Part shown: positions 11,500 through 24,547 of the stretch, piece after piece | Layout: every line of letters begins with the position of its first letter | How positions within the stretch are numbered: the stretch's first letter is position 1 | Source of the DNA: Zoroaster sp. YZ-2022 | Lineage: Eukaryota > Echinodermata > Asteroidea > Forcipulatida > Zoroasteridae | Direction: 5' to 3' | NCBI GenBank assembly: GCA_029582265.1 | Contig: CM055828.1 | Location: 12,187,777 to 12,251,776 of the forward strand | Length of the DNA: 64,000 nt | Notes under the pieces: generated by a model | What the model saw: only the letters and a program-made list of their open reading frames with translations | Database searches by the model: none | What the model was told of the DNA's origin: nothing | Position numbers and translations under genes: made by a program

Positions 11500-12304
11500 A
11501 AACTTACCTCCCACCCGATATGAATTCTTGGTATTTTTGAAAACCAGATGAAAAAACTAAAAGTCAACAAAGATGAAGTGACACTGAATGGGATCGCACC
11601 ATCATATTTTACCTTCAGTATGGATAAATATATTTTGATAGTAAACATGTTTTATTTTCGTCGTCAGACGTAAATTCAGTTAAGAAAACAATTTCTAGCT
11701 TGATGCTGCATGATTGGACATGTATGAGATAGAATATACTTACAAGTATCGGAGTCTGTGATAGACCATCAAATGTTCCATTGGCAATTGTTCTTGATAT
11801 TGTTGTTTAGAAGCAATTCAAGATGGGGAAACGGAAGTAGGGGTTAAACATCGAATTAAATCTTGTATACATTGCTCAATTTGAAATCGAATCTAGAAAA
11901 ATACTATTGTAAAAACAAATATGTATTTGTAACGGCAATCAATTCAATTAAATTTACAAAACAAACAAAGTAAATTAATGTACAATGTTAAACGAAATGT
12001 AATATAGCAATGAAAGAACATCAAATTGACTAGAAAATAAGTACCCAAATAATTATGGAGGCATATCTAAAAGGAAAGGAATTATGTCGAATAATAACAG
12101 CATAGGATATTCTTTGTATAAGAAGATTTGAAGCGCCCCACAACTGACTCTGTTTTCACCTTATTCTGTCAATAATATTTCACACCGAGAGGCGTGGCCC
12201 GTAAAATTTTGTAGAAAAAATGTTTATGAAGTAGTATGAAGTAGTGGGAGTGAACGGCAGAAAAGAGATTGTGTTGTGGATCTGGTGGAATATCCATGAT
12301 ATAG
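11500..12304. other. Intergenic, no gene recognised
   Basis: AT-rich. An 80-codon minus-strand frame (11406-11648) overlaps the end of the retroelement and has no recognisable family. Confidence 0.4.
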
Positions 12305-12804
12305 NNNNNNNNNNNNNNNNNNNNNNNNNNNNNNNNNNNNNNNNNNNNNNNNNNNNNNNNNNNNNNNNNNNNNNNNNNNNNNNNNNNNNNNNNNNNNNNN
12401 NNNNNNNNNNNNNNNNNNNNNNNNNNNNNNNNNNNNNNNNNNNNNNNNNNNNNNNNNNNNNNNNNNNNNNNNNNNNNNNNNNNNNNNNNNNNNNNNNNNN
12501 NNNNNNNNNNNNNNNNNNNNNNNNNNNNNNNNNNNNNNNNNNNNNNNNNNNNNNNNNNNNNNNNNNNNNNNNNNNNNNNNNNNNNNNNNNNNNNNNNNNN
12601 NNNNNNNNNNNNNNNNNNNNNNNNNNNNNNNNNNNNNNNNNNNNNNNNNNNNNNNNNNNNNNNNNNNNNNNNNNNNNNNNNNNNNNNNNNNNNNNNNNNN
12701 NNNNNNNNNNNNNNNNNNNNNNNNNNNNNNNNNNNNNNNNNNNNNNNNNNNNNNNNNNNNNNNNNNNNNNNNNNNNNNNNNNNNNNNNNNNNNNNNNNNN
12801 NNNN
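12305..12804. other. Assembly gap, exactly 500 N
   Basis: A run of 500 N, a standard placeholder length, so the true gap size is unknown. Open frames that run through it are meaningless. Confidence 1.
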
Positions 12805-12824
12805 TGGTCCTATAACTTCGGGTT

Positions 12825-13240
12825 GGTCACTATGGCAAATTAGGACGTTTATAACAATTAAAAAGGGCAGTGTATAAAAAGATACCAATCGGCATCCTTT
12901 CTTAAAAAAAATATATTATGAAAAGTTCATCAACAACGAAATTTTTAGTTATAAACCCCAAAATAACAGATTTTATAAATAAAAAAAGATTACTTCTCAT
13001 TGATAAATCATTTTTCGATATGGGTGGCCAACAATTAACTTATATTTTCATGATTATAATGAAATTCGTTATGGGCGCCTAGTCTAGGTGAAAATGAATT
13101 GAATAAATAGTTTTGAGATAGAGATGCATTCAAATGACGAATGCTCTAACTGGTTTTTTTTGAAATTTGCAAAGTGACCATACCGCATTGGTCACTATTC
13201 CAACAATTAGATTGGTCACTTGGCAAATTAGGGACGAATT
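12825..13240 (+). repeat. Two copies of a ggtcact..ggcaaattagg phrase
   Basis: gttggtcactatggcaaattaggac just after the gap and attggtcacttggcaaattagggac at about 13211-13235 are near-identical direct repeats about 380 bp apart. Possibly ends of one repeat whose rest lies in the gap. Confidence 0.5.
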
Positions 13241-15880
13241 GTGATGTCCAATTTAAAAAAAAGTACAATTTAAAAAATAAATAAATAAAATAAAACACAT
13301 TTTAAACAAAATACATTTTCTGTTTTCTCAAAAACTTAGAACCTATTGCAATGAAAGTTTAACAGTTTAATTTCATGATATATTTATCTCAGACATGTGG
13401 GTTTAAAAATGAACGTACGTTACCAAAGGTACTTACCTTGCTTTTTATGGGAAGGAAGAGTCAAACATTGGTTATAAAGGATCTTTCAAAATAAACTACA
13501 AAATAAAGGGTAGTACCGATAATCCTGTATTTTTTAATTAATTTTTTAAACCTGCAGTTCAGAATCTAAAACAGAGGCATGGAGGAATTAAACCCATTCT
13601 TTAAAATGTTGATTTTTTAGAGGTCCACAGCCCACAGTTTTTGGGCTCATTTAATACTCAGCAGCGAATTATACAGATTGTTGGACTAGACGGTCTGTAA
13701 TTTAAACATTTCACTAAAAGAAGTTTGTATTTCTAATTGACAAATTTAAAAAAAAAAGAAATGATGTTTCCATAATAGGTTTATCCAGACCAAGCGCTGA
13801 CGAGACACTTTCTCTTTGGTTATTCAGTTTGGTCACGGGACGAACAGGGGTCCTCGTCAAATTTACGGACGCATTTTTCTGGTTATAGCCAACGGGAACA
13901 TGAACGCAAACAATAAAACAAATTAAAAAGAAGAAATTTTAAGCTTTGCCAGTACAACATATCGTCATAATGGTAGGTCCCAAATGTTAAAGGTTGAGGG
14001 CCCCCAAGGGGTGGTCATTTTTGCCTTCATAATATTATTATGACTTTATTCGTTGGTATGATGAAATTCCAACATAAACCACGCCCACTACGCCGCACGT
14101 GCACGCTCCAACTATCATCAGAGAAGTGAGAAGCTCATTGCTTTGGGAAATGCATTGATTTAGCATATGATTAAAAAGTTTGGGACTTGCATTTAAAGTC
14201 TGTGTTGGAAGACTCAAATCGTATTAGCAAAGTCACATTGTGCCTCAAGAATCTTTTAACGTGTTAAACCAAAGTTGTTAAATTATACACAAAGGTAACA
14301 GTTTCTGGAACCAGAGTAGCGAAAAGCACGTCTACGAACAGGGTTAGTTTGCTATATCAATTTGTTGAGCACAGAAAATTTTGTTTAGAAAAAATAGGCT
14401 GCAACCCTAAATTTCACGTAATGTATATTGCCTCTGGTTGGTTCTCTTAAAATCGCTCACATATAATTTAAGCGATTTTTTCATGACATCTATGAAATGG
14501 GCAGTGAGGGCGTCCCCGCCGTCGGTCAAAGAACAACACTGGTACAAGTGAGCGCAATCATGTAAAGCCAAAATAATTGAAGTCGCATTTCAATACGAAT
14601 ATTTTAAAAGGGGAAAATAAACTTTATAGACGTATCATAATTTAAACGAGGGATGATACTGTTGTTTGGGACAAGGGGCGTTTTAACAACGGGGACTTAA
14701 ACGTCCGTCATGACTGGAAAAATTTGGCACCCCGCGCCAAAAACGCCAAAAATTTACTTACTTGAGCAGCATCCACGGAGTTGCCCTTTCGTTACGTCAG
14801 TCGTAGATTTCGTGGACTTTCACCAATGTCACCAAAAAGGGGCCGGCGTCAGGAAACTAACGGTTAAAAGGGGAAAAACAAGAAAATACAACATATATTA
14901 TTAAATAACTATAGACGAATATTTTATGAAATTGCCATTTAAGTTTGTTTTTTTTTCCTCAAATTGTGATGTTTCGATGAAAGAAAAGTCAGAGACAGAA
15001 AGAGCTGGAAAAAAGGCGAAAACATGAACGATCTTGATGTCGCAGTGCACAATAGTTGTCAAATAAGGAAGGTCAAAGGAATGTTTCAATGTCATGATCG
15101 TTTCAAAATCTTGTAGTGGTGTTTTTAAACAAAATTCATGATTGATACTCAGACAAAACTCATAATTACCCCTCGCTTGAAAACGAAGCGTTGACCCCCC
15201 GAAGACAGAGCAAGCAATTAAAACACATCCAGCCATTGGACCTGCAACAACCATATGAAGGTATAGTTATAAAATACTGGTAACAAAATTAAAAATAAAT
15301 AAATAAACGTAAATTTTAAATTTAAACTTACTTGGAGAAGCCTGACTGAAAACGGTTTCAATCTTCCCTATAATTGTTGTAATTTTGAAAATATAAATAA
15401 TTAAATTTTATTCAATTTAAGACTAAAATTATATTCAGTTCTGAATAAAAACCGCCCTCTATTGAATTTTTCCCAATTTTCTTCCAAAAGTTGGACCGGT
15501 TTCAGCTGAAAACAGGTTGGTCGTTCAATGTATTTTGATTCAAAGAGAGTATATTAACAGAAGCATTTTTGCCACATTACCAATAATGTACTTTTAAGGG
15601 AAGGAAATATCTTTGAAAATTATTAACTTCATTTCGCAAGGAAAATAACGTTTACAAATTATGCATCTTTAATACAAAATGCAATTTACTATCGTATGAA
15701 GACATGAACTTGGCGATTTTGAACCATTGCCTGTACACTATGGTTCATATTGTGACCACCCCTAGGGAGGATTGTCGCGCGGACGCCTGACCCGGGAAAA
15801 ATCCCGAGCGGTTAGGAACGTATCCGTTGGATAGCAGTATACCGTCCGATGAAAGAATACATGCTCTGAGATCACCTATG
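13240..15880. other. Intergenic, no gene recognised
   Basis: AT-rich. The longest frame is a 117-codon minus-strand one at 14901-15254 that starts with a hydrophobic segment resembling a signal peptide, but the rest has no known domain and I see no splice or promoter support. Confidence 0.4.
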
Positions 15881-15889
15881 AAAAAAGGA

Positions 15890-16289
15890 CACTAGGATGC
15901 AAATTGTTTTGTATTTATATAACAAATAATACTGGTTTATTCAAAACAATAAGGCACCTCACCTGAGGTGACCAAGTCCTAATCAAAGAAAAAATCATCA
16001 CAGGAAACTTAACACATGAAATCAATGGCACCCCGATGAGGGTCACTCACAATAATGACCTCCGTAGAGGGAACTTAAAACCACATATGGCACCTCTCAC
16101 CTGAGGGGGCACCACAAGTACACAATTATAATCCTATATCTTTAAGCTAGGCTAGTCCAGATGCATCAATATAAGGGCTTTACTGTCTTTGTACTAGAGG
16201 TGCAGCAACAGACACCACACAGGCCAATGAAATTACAAAGGAGGGAGCTACCCCCACCGACTCTAACCCAACACATACGATGGGGCCCC
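15890..16289. repeat. Left half of a sequence split by the hAT-like element
   Basis: C-rich stretch with repeated cacctcacctgagg and cacctctcacctgagg phrases (about 15955 and 16085). It abuts the hAT-like insertion, and 18301 onward is its presumed continuation. Possibly part of an older repeat; no coding frame. Confidence 0.35.
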
Positions 16290-16296
16290 GTTCGAG

Positions 16297-18293
16297 CAGT
16301 GTTGTAACCAAGTCATTTTTCTCAAGTCAAATCAAGTCACAAGTCAAATGTTCTCCGTCAAGTCAAGTCTCAAGTCAAATTTTTCGTCAAGTCAAGCCAA
16401 GTCAAATTTTCCCAAGTCAAGTCAGTCGTCAAATTTTCTCAAGTCAAGTCAAGTCAAGTCATTTTCGTCCCGAATAAGGCTAAAAGTCTCAGTTTCAAAA
16501 TTGGTGCGTGACGCGATTTTGTTTTTTTTGTTTTGTTTTGTTTAAATTTTTTACATGTGTGGCGGGGCCCAAATTTTTCCCATTATACAAAGTATGGTGG
16601 TTAAGAGGACTCACAAATCAGCCAAACGTTTATTCCCTGGCCTATGTGAAAAGTGGCTGCGATTGACTGTCAAGCAAAAATAATAAAATAAAATGCCGAC
16701 TGCAGGTCTAGCTGGGGCCACCGCACGGAGATCACCAAAACGGGACCCTTTTTTTTTTTTGCCTATAATAATTTCTGTTTGTCATGTTCCCTGTCTTGGC
16801 AGTGAGAATAAACCCAGTTTTTGGGTCATTTGTTGTTTATAGGATATACATAATTGACAATTTATCTCGAATTAGTCCAAACCTCACTGTAATCATCGGC
16901 TATTTTCTAGAAACTATACAAACGCACACACGTACCGTGTATCTGCAGTACTTTGAAAAATGTATGGTGAAACATATGGTCAAATGTACACAACCCTAAA
17001 AGATTGAACTTTATTGAAGATGTTTAGACGTATTTTATTTCATTAATATAAGTTGCTGATTGAATAAAATAAATAAAAAACAAGTGAAACATGATGGGAG
17101 GTAAATAAATGACTATGAAGACAGAAACTCACAAACAAATCCAAGTATGACTTTAACGCTTCACAAATGTGTTGGGCCTGGGGTCATTGTTTTTGTTGGT
17201 CCGCATCTAATTCAATGTTATTTTCAAAACAGGGAACCAGGTAGGTTTTTTATCAATTCGGTCCAGAATTTTGGGGTTGTGGGAAAATATAGAAGCGATT
17301 GAGGTTTTAATTTTTTTTCTGAAATTATCAATCTAGCGTAGTAACATGTATTTAGAGTGGTTCATTTCAATATTTGTACGAAAATTTGCAGACGGTTTTA
17401 AGCTGTTACACGGGGACAATTCATTTTTTTCCCAGGACGGAAACCGACGGATGGTAATTTACACTCATATGGGCCTCGAATTGGTAATTTGGAAGATAAA
17501 TTTGTATACGCCCAAAAACTAGTAATTGCTGCTTCTTAGTTATTCGGTCGCTTAATTGTCACAAAAAATACATTTGTTAAAATCCGGACCCGGATCCCGT
17601 GTATTACAACGTTGTGCATGAAATCTTACTGATTCTGTGTTGACAACTCGACAACGCTTGCTATAGGTGATGTAAGGAGAATTAAAAATTTCGTTCGTAA
17701 AAAATTTTAAAATTCCCTTTTACGAGTAAAACATTAAAAAACATGTCCGGCCTTTAATGATTAACACATAGGCCTAATAAAAAATAATTTGAGTCAAAAT
17801 AGCTATTCGGTTTTTTTTTACGAAAAATTTGGGTAATTTGTTCAACACTTACAAATTCTTAATACAATTAACAATGTCGCTATAACCTCGTTCCAGCCGT
17901 TTGTATAAATTATTTGAATATTAATGCAATGCCTTTACCAGTAATAGCCCCCTTCTTCCACTACGACGGATTGTGTTGAAGACTAGACATGTAGCGTACA
18001 CTTTACAGGACAAGGCCCTACGTGTACAGTATACATATTATTATGTACGTACAAAATATAAAATTCGCGACGCATTTTTCCGTCACAAAAAATATTCGGC
18101 GCGTGGCGGATTGACCAGAAAATACATGTAATAAAAAAACCTAAAATACTATGACTTGAATGTCGTCAAGTGAAATTTACTCAAGTCAAGTCAAGTCCCA
18201 AGTCATTTTTGTTCAAGTCAAGTCAAGTCGCAAGTCACAAAATGGACTCGAGTTGGACTCCCAGTCCGAGTCCCGACTCGAGTCAACACCCTG
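16297..18293. mobile_element. Non-autonomous hAT-like DNA transposon with CAAGT arrays
   Basis: The left end reads CAGTGTTGTAACCAAGTC and the right end, reverse complemented, CAGGGTGTTGACTCGAGTC. CAG-G starts are typical of hAT terminal repeats. The flanks carry a direct repeat GTTCGAG (16290-16296 and 18294-18300); hAT insertions make 8-bp duplications, and here 7 of 8 bases agree. Just inside both ends lie irregular arrays of CAAGT/AAGTCAAGTC words (about 16312-16460 and 18166-18290), the kind of subterminal repeats hAT transposases bind. The 1.7-kb interior has no transposase frame, so movement would need an enzyme from elsewhere. Confidence 0.65.
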
Positions 18294-18300
18294 GTTCGAG

Positions 18301-20200
18301 GGAAAACCTACTCGTATATTTCCCAAGTCTGGAATTAGGTTTATGCCACATGCAACCCTTAAATCCCTCTGGTAATTACAACACATGCAATTACAGCTCG
18401 ACTAGAGAACCGACACAAGCCCCAGTGAGGTGACACCCAGCCCTCACAACATCTCAAAAAAACGTGTAAGGGTGCACGGCACACAGAAATTCCTCGACAG
18501 AAAACCCTACAAAGTATTACAGTACAACACTTTTTCAATGCTCCTGGACTTACCCTTATATAGCACTACACCCTCGGGGCTTATGACTTGAACGTAGGAT
18601 CTCTTTACGACTCTTTACAACTGTGCGAGCTAACTCTATTATCACGACTCTCTTTAAAGTTCACGGCAACAACTGACCCAAACCACTAATGCAATGCGCT
18701 CCAAAACTGGTGCTCGGCTGCGTGCTGCAGCATCGCCTAATCCCGGAGTCGAATCCCTCACGGTATTAATGAAACTTGACGAAATGAATAAAACTTGATT
18801 TAAGACTTGAAGATCACGACAGTGACTAGATATTGACATAAGACTCAAACTTATTGAAACTTGAAAAAATACATAATTATACAGTCCTATTTTCCCCCAA
18901 AATGAAAATGAAACAAATTATTTTAAATTTCTTAATATTTCCAGCATAAACCATAATAAATTACATTTATATTGTTTTGCTTTATAGTCTTCCTTTTTTT
19001 CGTGAAAATTAAACCCAATTTATTTGAAAAGTCACTGAAACCCTGGCGGTCCGAAAACGTGCGGTCTGTTTATTATCTCGATATTATCTGCTCTTGCTGT
19101 CCTCAAAATGTATTTTATACCACGCATCATGCCGCTCAAATTGCAACATTATTAATACCATTTCAATGAGAGGGAAATTCATCTTAATCATTTTCAAAAC
19201 TTTAATAAGATTAACCAATTGTTGGGCAAAACCTCGCAGAACCCAAAAAAAACGAATAACGTAAACTCCTAGCATCTGGCGTCGTAATAATTATTGATTT
19301 ATATTAAAAAGATAATGAAAATCTTCTCTTTTGGAACCAAAATCCATTTATTTCATTTCTCACCGCGAAGGAATTTGAGCTATGATAATTATGAACTCAA
19401 AACAGACTGATGAGGTTTGAAGTCAGCTTACAGACCGACCTTTAAGGAGATACAACATTGGATGCTGACAAAACTGATTCAATGGGTATGTGGTTTTGTC
19501 AAAATATGTATCAATATATGAAGTCTATAAATCTTTAAAAAGTGTGAAAAGTATTCACTACTTTCACAGAAAAGGGTTTTCTAAATGTTTTCTAAATTCC
19601 ATTAGTTTTCTCTAAAATTACATCATTTATTATTTTTTTCCTGGATGATTGGTCCCCTACCAACTTCACTAAAATAAATCTGTAATCGGAATTAATTACC
19701 AAATATACCGTCCCCTTTAAAAAAAACAACAATTTTTAACCCTTTGGGCCCCCTGAATTTCATTCTAAAACGAAATAATCTTTTGAATAATTATTACGTC
19801 CAGATCTAACACTAGCATAATTACCAGTACACAAAGGAGGCAAACACCCCCTACATCAACACCCCCAAATCTGTGGTGAAAAAAACACAGCAGTGTTAAC
19901 TTTCTGTCATGATGTTTATATTCGAGTTGCAAATAATGATTACTACTGGCTCGTGCGGTCTTTAACGGAGGATTATGATATATTTTGGGCGTGGCCACAG
20001 GGTGAGGTCCTTTATTGCCTGTGGGCCACGAAAAACCGAAAATTTTCTGCGGTAAAACCAAGCGTCGGACTTGAATTCCCATTCAAAACATTCAAAATAG
20101 ACTATGGAGTAAATTTGGAAAAAGCCATGGAGAAATGGGCAAACTTTTGGGCCCACGGAAACTCGCACAGGTTAACGTTTTAAATTAAAAAATATTATAC
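18301..20200. other. Intergenic, no gene recognised
   Basis: Begins as the presumed right half of the sequence interrupted by the hAT-like element. Open frames at 19765-20183 on both strands (96-105 codons) overlap one another and show no family. Confidence 0.4.
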
Positions 20201-22030
20201 AGTTTTTGTTTGACGTTTGTTGTTCGGATTTTCCCGGTAGTTGAGACTTTGGCCTTTTTTTGTTCGCTAAGGCAAAGGGGCGGAAAAAGCTCAAGCAAAC
20301 GTGAAGACAGTAACATTAACAGGCTGTAACATCAAAACCCGCCCAAGCGAAGTTTAAAGAAAATTCCACGTGGATGATCGGCTTAATTGTTGTAATGAAC
20401 GAAGGTGACAGGGTAAAACCATTCTGTCTTAAAAAGGGCTGTCGACGGGTGCGATCAAGTTTTGTATTTAAACATAAAGATACCAAAAAAGCACCCCAGG
20501 GGGCAATTGGGTTTAATTTTATAGACTTTGATAACTAGATTTTGTAGTTTTCCGTACAACCCATGCGCCCTTTTTAGACACCCGGATGGGCAATGCAAGC
20601 TACGAACATTTCCTTTAACTTTTTTTGGCTATTTTTTAAAAACCACATCAAACGCATTATTTTTTTTCTAATTTACTATTTCGAAATACCGCAGAATAAA
20701 GGCCTTTCAAAAAGTAGGTTTCCAATAAACCTGAACAAAAAAAACCCCGAAAATGAAGCCCCCTTTCGGCGCAGGGAAAGAGTGAATAGTCATGACATGA
20801 AAAACGAAAAAACTTCTTACGTGCGAGATGGGTTAGAAAGGCCGTGTACGATAAAAGACGAGTCTATCCTATATGATGTTGTCATTTACAGGGCAGTATT
20901 GTAGGCGATGCTGTCTTTAAAAAAATTTTAAAACCATGGGGAAGAGTTTACTCTCAAGTCTTTTCTGCTAAAACACTTTGGCTTTGGAAACATCATCGGA
21001 AATTTTACAAACCCAAAAAGGCCCCCATATCGATTGCCAATGGAGCCCCGACTCAATCATGGGGTTCAACATCACCCCCGGACCGCCGTTAAAATTTTTC
21101 CCCGTCAAGTTTCATTTAACCCATGACAACCAAGGAAGATGGGGGGCCCGGGGTGACGAAAAGCCTTTTGGGTCCGGCAGTTTTCCCCAAAAGGGGGTAG
21201 CAAATATTTTTGAATATAACACCGATTGTGTAATTAAATTTTACGTTTACTTGAGCTGGGGTTAATGTGTGAGAGACCGGACCTAAGTATATAGGATGGG
21301 GGATAGGGGGTAGATCACTAATTTAGATGGTGATTAGCTAGTGAATTGACAGAAGGGTTTAAAAAGTGGGAAAATTTTTTATTACAAAATAAACAGTTTT
21401 TTGTGTTTTAATTGAACCTAGTATGGTGATAATTTGGGTTTGGTTTTTTATAAAATTTAAAATGATGTTAGCTTACACTCTACACTGGGGGGGTTGGGGT
21501 TGGGGACAAAGGGGCCCTGGTTGATAAAATTTGGACCAAAAAACTTCAGGCCTTGTAAAAAGGGTTTAAACCCAAAAAATCCTTGTTACCAAAATTTGGC
21601 AACCCCAAACTTCTGAACCCAACCCCTTATAATATTAAAAAGTACCCTCTTTTCCTTTTGCATTATTGGTTTGGGTTTTTAAATAAATCGCAAATATAAT
21701 TTTGAAAAAATACAATTTATAACTTACAATTGGGTAAATGGGCTATAAAAAAGGGGCCTTGCTAACGTTGGTAAAAATTAGCTTTTGCATGCTGAAAAGG
21801 ATAATTAAAATTGGGGGAACCGTAAACTCTTTGGTGTAAATTGCTGAAAAAAACTGGGGGTTAAACCGACGTTTGATCATTTGCCCCACGTTCCCGAAGA
21901 CATCAGGCATCTGATCAAAAGTCGGGTTTAACCTTTTTTGGTAACCTCAATAAAAATTTTCTGCGTCCCCTTTTCTTATACTAATCAAGTCTAGCCTAGT
22001 TTATATAATAACACAAAAAAGTCACCCCCA
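20200..22030. other. Smeared low-quality block
   Basis: Runs of identical bases are strongly over-represented compared with the flanks. Frames of 95-103 codons here (20593-20904, 20978-21265) cannot be trusted and match nothing known to me. Confidence 0.55.
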
Positions 22031-22870
22031 AATTTTGTTAATTATATTTTAAACAAATATACAATGTTGGGATGGTTAGCTGCCAGGTCACCAAATTTGC
22101 CATTGTGTTCGTAAGTTACACTCCATACTGAGTCTCATAATATTCTTCATTAAACAAATTATATTAATTATAAAATGAAAATAATAAATATTTTAGGGTG
22201 ACGTTTATTTCGTATGTATATATTACAAATTGTTTTAACTAGGTGAAAATTCAACACTTTTATATATCTAAACTAACAATATTTGGACAATATTATTAAT
22301 TGATTATGGAGGACATAATTTTGAGGCGAATTAAATTGGTTTGAGTTGACTTGCTATAACACCCACGCGTGCGGCCTCCATGCTCGAGTTCATTGACCAG
22401 GTGATGAAGCAGATTTATGAATGAACGTAGATCCCACGGAGTTCTACTTCTCTTAATATCAGGTCGGGGTAGCCAGATCGTGGGTGACAAGCGACCGACG
22501 AATCAGGAACCACCGTATTGACTTGAGATGCAAGTCGTATCTGTCTGTGTTTTGCGCGCAGTCTGTCAAAGAGCTGTGTATAGCGCCGCCAACATGTGCG
22601 GCATTGATCCGTAGGTTTGGCTGCCGTTATAAGGCCAAAAAAAAATTGGTTCGGTCGGTCGGATTTATTTTTTTATTTATTTATTTTCTCCTTGACTGTC
22701 ATTTAAGATTGAATGCATTGAAGTGAAACCATACCATGTTTTCATTTGTATACCTATCAGCAGAATTTTGCTTCAGAATAAAAGTATCCCAAGCATTTTG
22801 TTTACTTTTCGCTGTGATTGACACAGCAAATTCATCCATATTGCTGCAATGCTCAACATGCAACATGTGG
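22030..22870. other. Intergenic, no gene recognised
   Basis: AT-rich with an ATTT-type run near 22664-22687. No coding signal. Confidence 0.4.
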
Positions 22871-22871
22871 T

Positions 22872-23150
22872 GGCCATTCGATTTGAAAACGTGTAGATGG
22901 GTCGCAATCGTTGACACACGTACAGTGCGGGAGCCAGTGCACAACGTGAGGGCCATTTGATTTGAAAACGTGTAGATTGAGTCGCAATCGTTGACATACA
23001 AACAGTGCGCAAGCCAGTGGAAAACAGTGAGGCCATTCGATTGGAAAACGTGAGATTTGAGTCGCAATCGTTGGTTGGCACACACTGTGTCGAAGGCAGT
23101 GCACCATTGAGGGCTGGGGCCATTCGATTCAAAACATGTAGATTGAGTCT
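22872..23150. repeat. Minisatellite, unit about 80 bp, 3.4 copies
   Basis: The phrase ggccattcgattTgaaaac recurs at 22872, 22951, 23031 and 23118, followed each time by gtgtagat, gagtcgcaatcgttg and an acagtgc...gccagtg segment. Periods are 79, 80 and 87 bp. All three minus-strand frames stay open through it (84-128 codons) with repeating residues, as expected for a repeat lacking stops, so these are not taken as genes. Confidence 0.85.
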
Positions 23151-23154
23151 TGGG

Positions 23155-23174
23155 TACCGGTAAATTTACCGGTA
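23155..23174. repeat. Perfect 20-bp palindrome
   Basis: TACCGGTAAATTTACCGGTA is its own reverse complement. It lies at the end of the minisatellite. Could be a protein-binding site or the junction of a small inverted-repeat insertion. Confidence 0.7.
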
Positions 23175-24016
23175 AAAAAGTGGAAAATTTCTAAATCAAA
23201 CGTATTATGTTTTATACAAAGAAAATTGGTTTCATTAATAAATAGGGCTATGAATGACGGGAAAAAAAAAAGAAAAAAAAAAAAACCCTACCCGAGATTT
23301 CAGCACTTTTGGGTCGGTCGGTGGAGGGCAACTCAACATCTTTTTTTTTTGGCCTAATACAGACTCATACTGGCACGGCATCGATTATTCATATATTCAC
23401 GAACGTATTTTTATCGCACGAACGTACTTAAACCTCCATTCTTAAACATTGTCCCCGCAGGCTCTGCCAAGCTTTTATACTAGTTTCAGGTACTGCATGA
23501 AGTTGATAACACCATGAGATAACACAAACGTCTTGGCACAACACTGTCACCTCACACATAATGTCACCGGAAACAGATTCAGTCAACCATCGCCATAGTA
23601 ATTACAGTGTACATTGATAACCATAGACACTCCCATTGTGTCTTCGTTGTGTTCCAGGATCTTAGTATCTTTAGAGGATTTCGGGAGAGAGTCCGTTAAC
23701 ATTGAACAACGGTGTGTTGGTGTGGGACATTGAGGGGTGGCACCTGCTGCCTATCGTGCATTGTATATACATAGACGGACGTTTCACGTGCAGCCCTGTA
23801 CTCTGAAAACCTTCAATGTTGGCCGAGTAGTGACGTCATATAAAATTACCGTACATTATGATTTACTGTACATTTCTACTCACCCAGCATTCATTGAAAA
23901 ATATATATATTAATGAATAATTCACGATATTACATCCTAGACTGAACAATTGCAGATGGTCTTGAATGAAGTTGCCATTCATATCAATCACTGTGTATCT
24001 TAAATTGCTATCACAA
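23175..24016. other. Intergenic, no gene recognised
   Basis: Includes homopolymer-rich sequence near 23260-23350 and otherwise ordinary AT-rich DNA. Confidence 0.4.
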
Positions 24017-24018
24017 TA

Positions 24019-24308
24019 TACTACTCAAAACAATTTAGGGAACACCGGAATAATCTCAGTTAAAGCAAGATCATTTATTTCAGATAAACACAATGTTTCA
24101 CAGAATTGATGAGAAACAACTGCACAATGAAACAGATGATAAGGATGCATGTAGCATGGAGGAAGGAACCCATGCATGTAGTGATTACACATTTCATGGC
24201 ATGACTACTGAAAGAGAGCGGGTTTGCAAATGAAAATCCGGTTCATGAAACATTTCAAACCTATATTTGATGTTAAAATCCGTGTTCCCTAAATTGTTTT
24301 GAGTAGTA
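24019..24308. mobile_element. MITE of mariner/Tc1 type
   Basis: A 29-bp perfect inverted repeat bounds the element (24017-24045 and 24282-24310, starting TATACTACTCAAAAC). Taking the outer TA as target duplication gives a 290-bp element with TA flanks, the signature of Tc1/mariner insertions. No transposase frame. The interior carries a CATGGAGGAAGGAAC word (24155) flanked by direct repeats of atgcatgtag. A related right half lies at 48560-48674. Confidence 0.8.
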
Positions 24309-24547
24309 TATTCCATAATTGATTGTTATCATTTTGCCTTTAGACTTAGAGAATTCATTCCACTGTGCTTGATCACAGTCGCAATAGAATCATTTTGATT
24401 GTAGAACAATGAATATATTCGTAATCTCCTTCAAATGAGTTTTTTCGTGCCTGCTAAAAGAAATCTCTTACCAGCGAGACCAATTTCATGAGTTGCAAAG
24501 CACAACACAACCCCCCTTCAATGATTTTGCTAATAAATATTTCTATA

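Noticed and set aside
12169..12888. Long frames of 199-239 codons across the first N gap
   Set aside because: They are open only because the N bases contain no stop.
22699..23132. Overlapping minus-strand frames with repeating residues
   Set aside because: All three frames are open in an 80-bp minisatellite lacking stops; no family and no start or splice support.
22872..23150. CRISPR-like array
   Set aside because: The repeated 80-bp unit has no alternation of conserved repeats and unique spacers, and the DNA is plainly eukaryotic.
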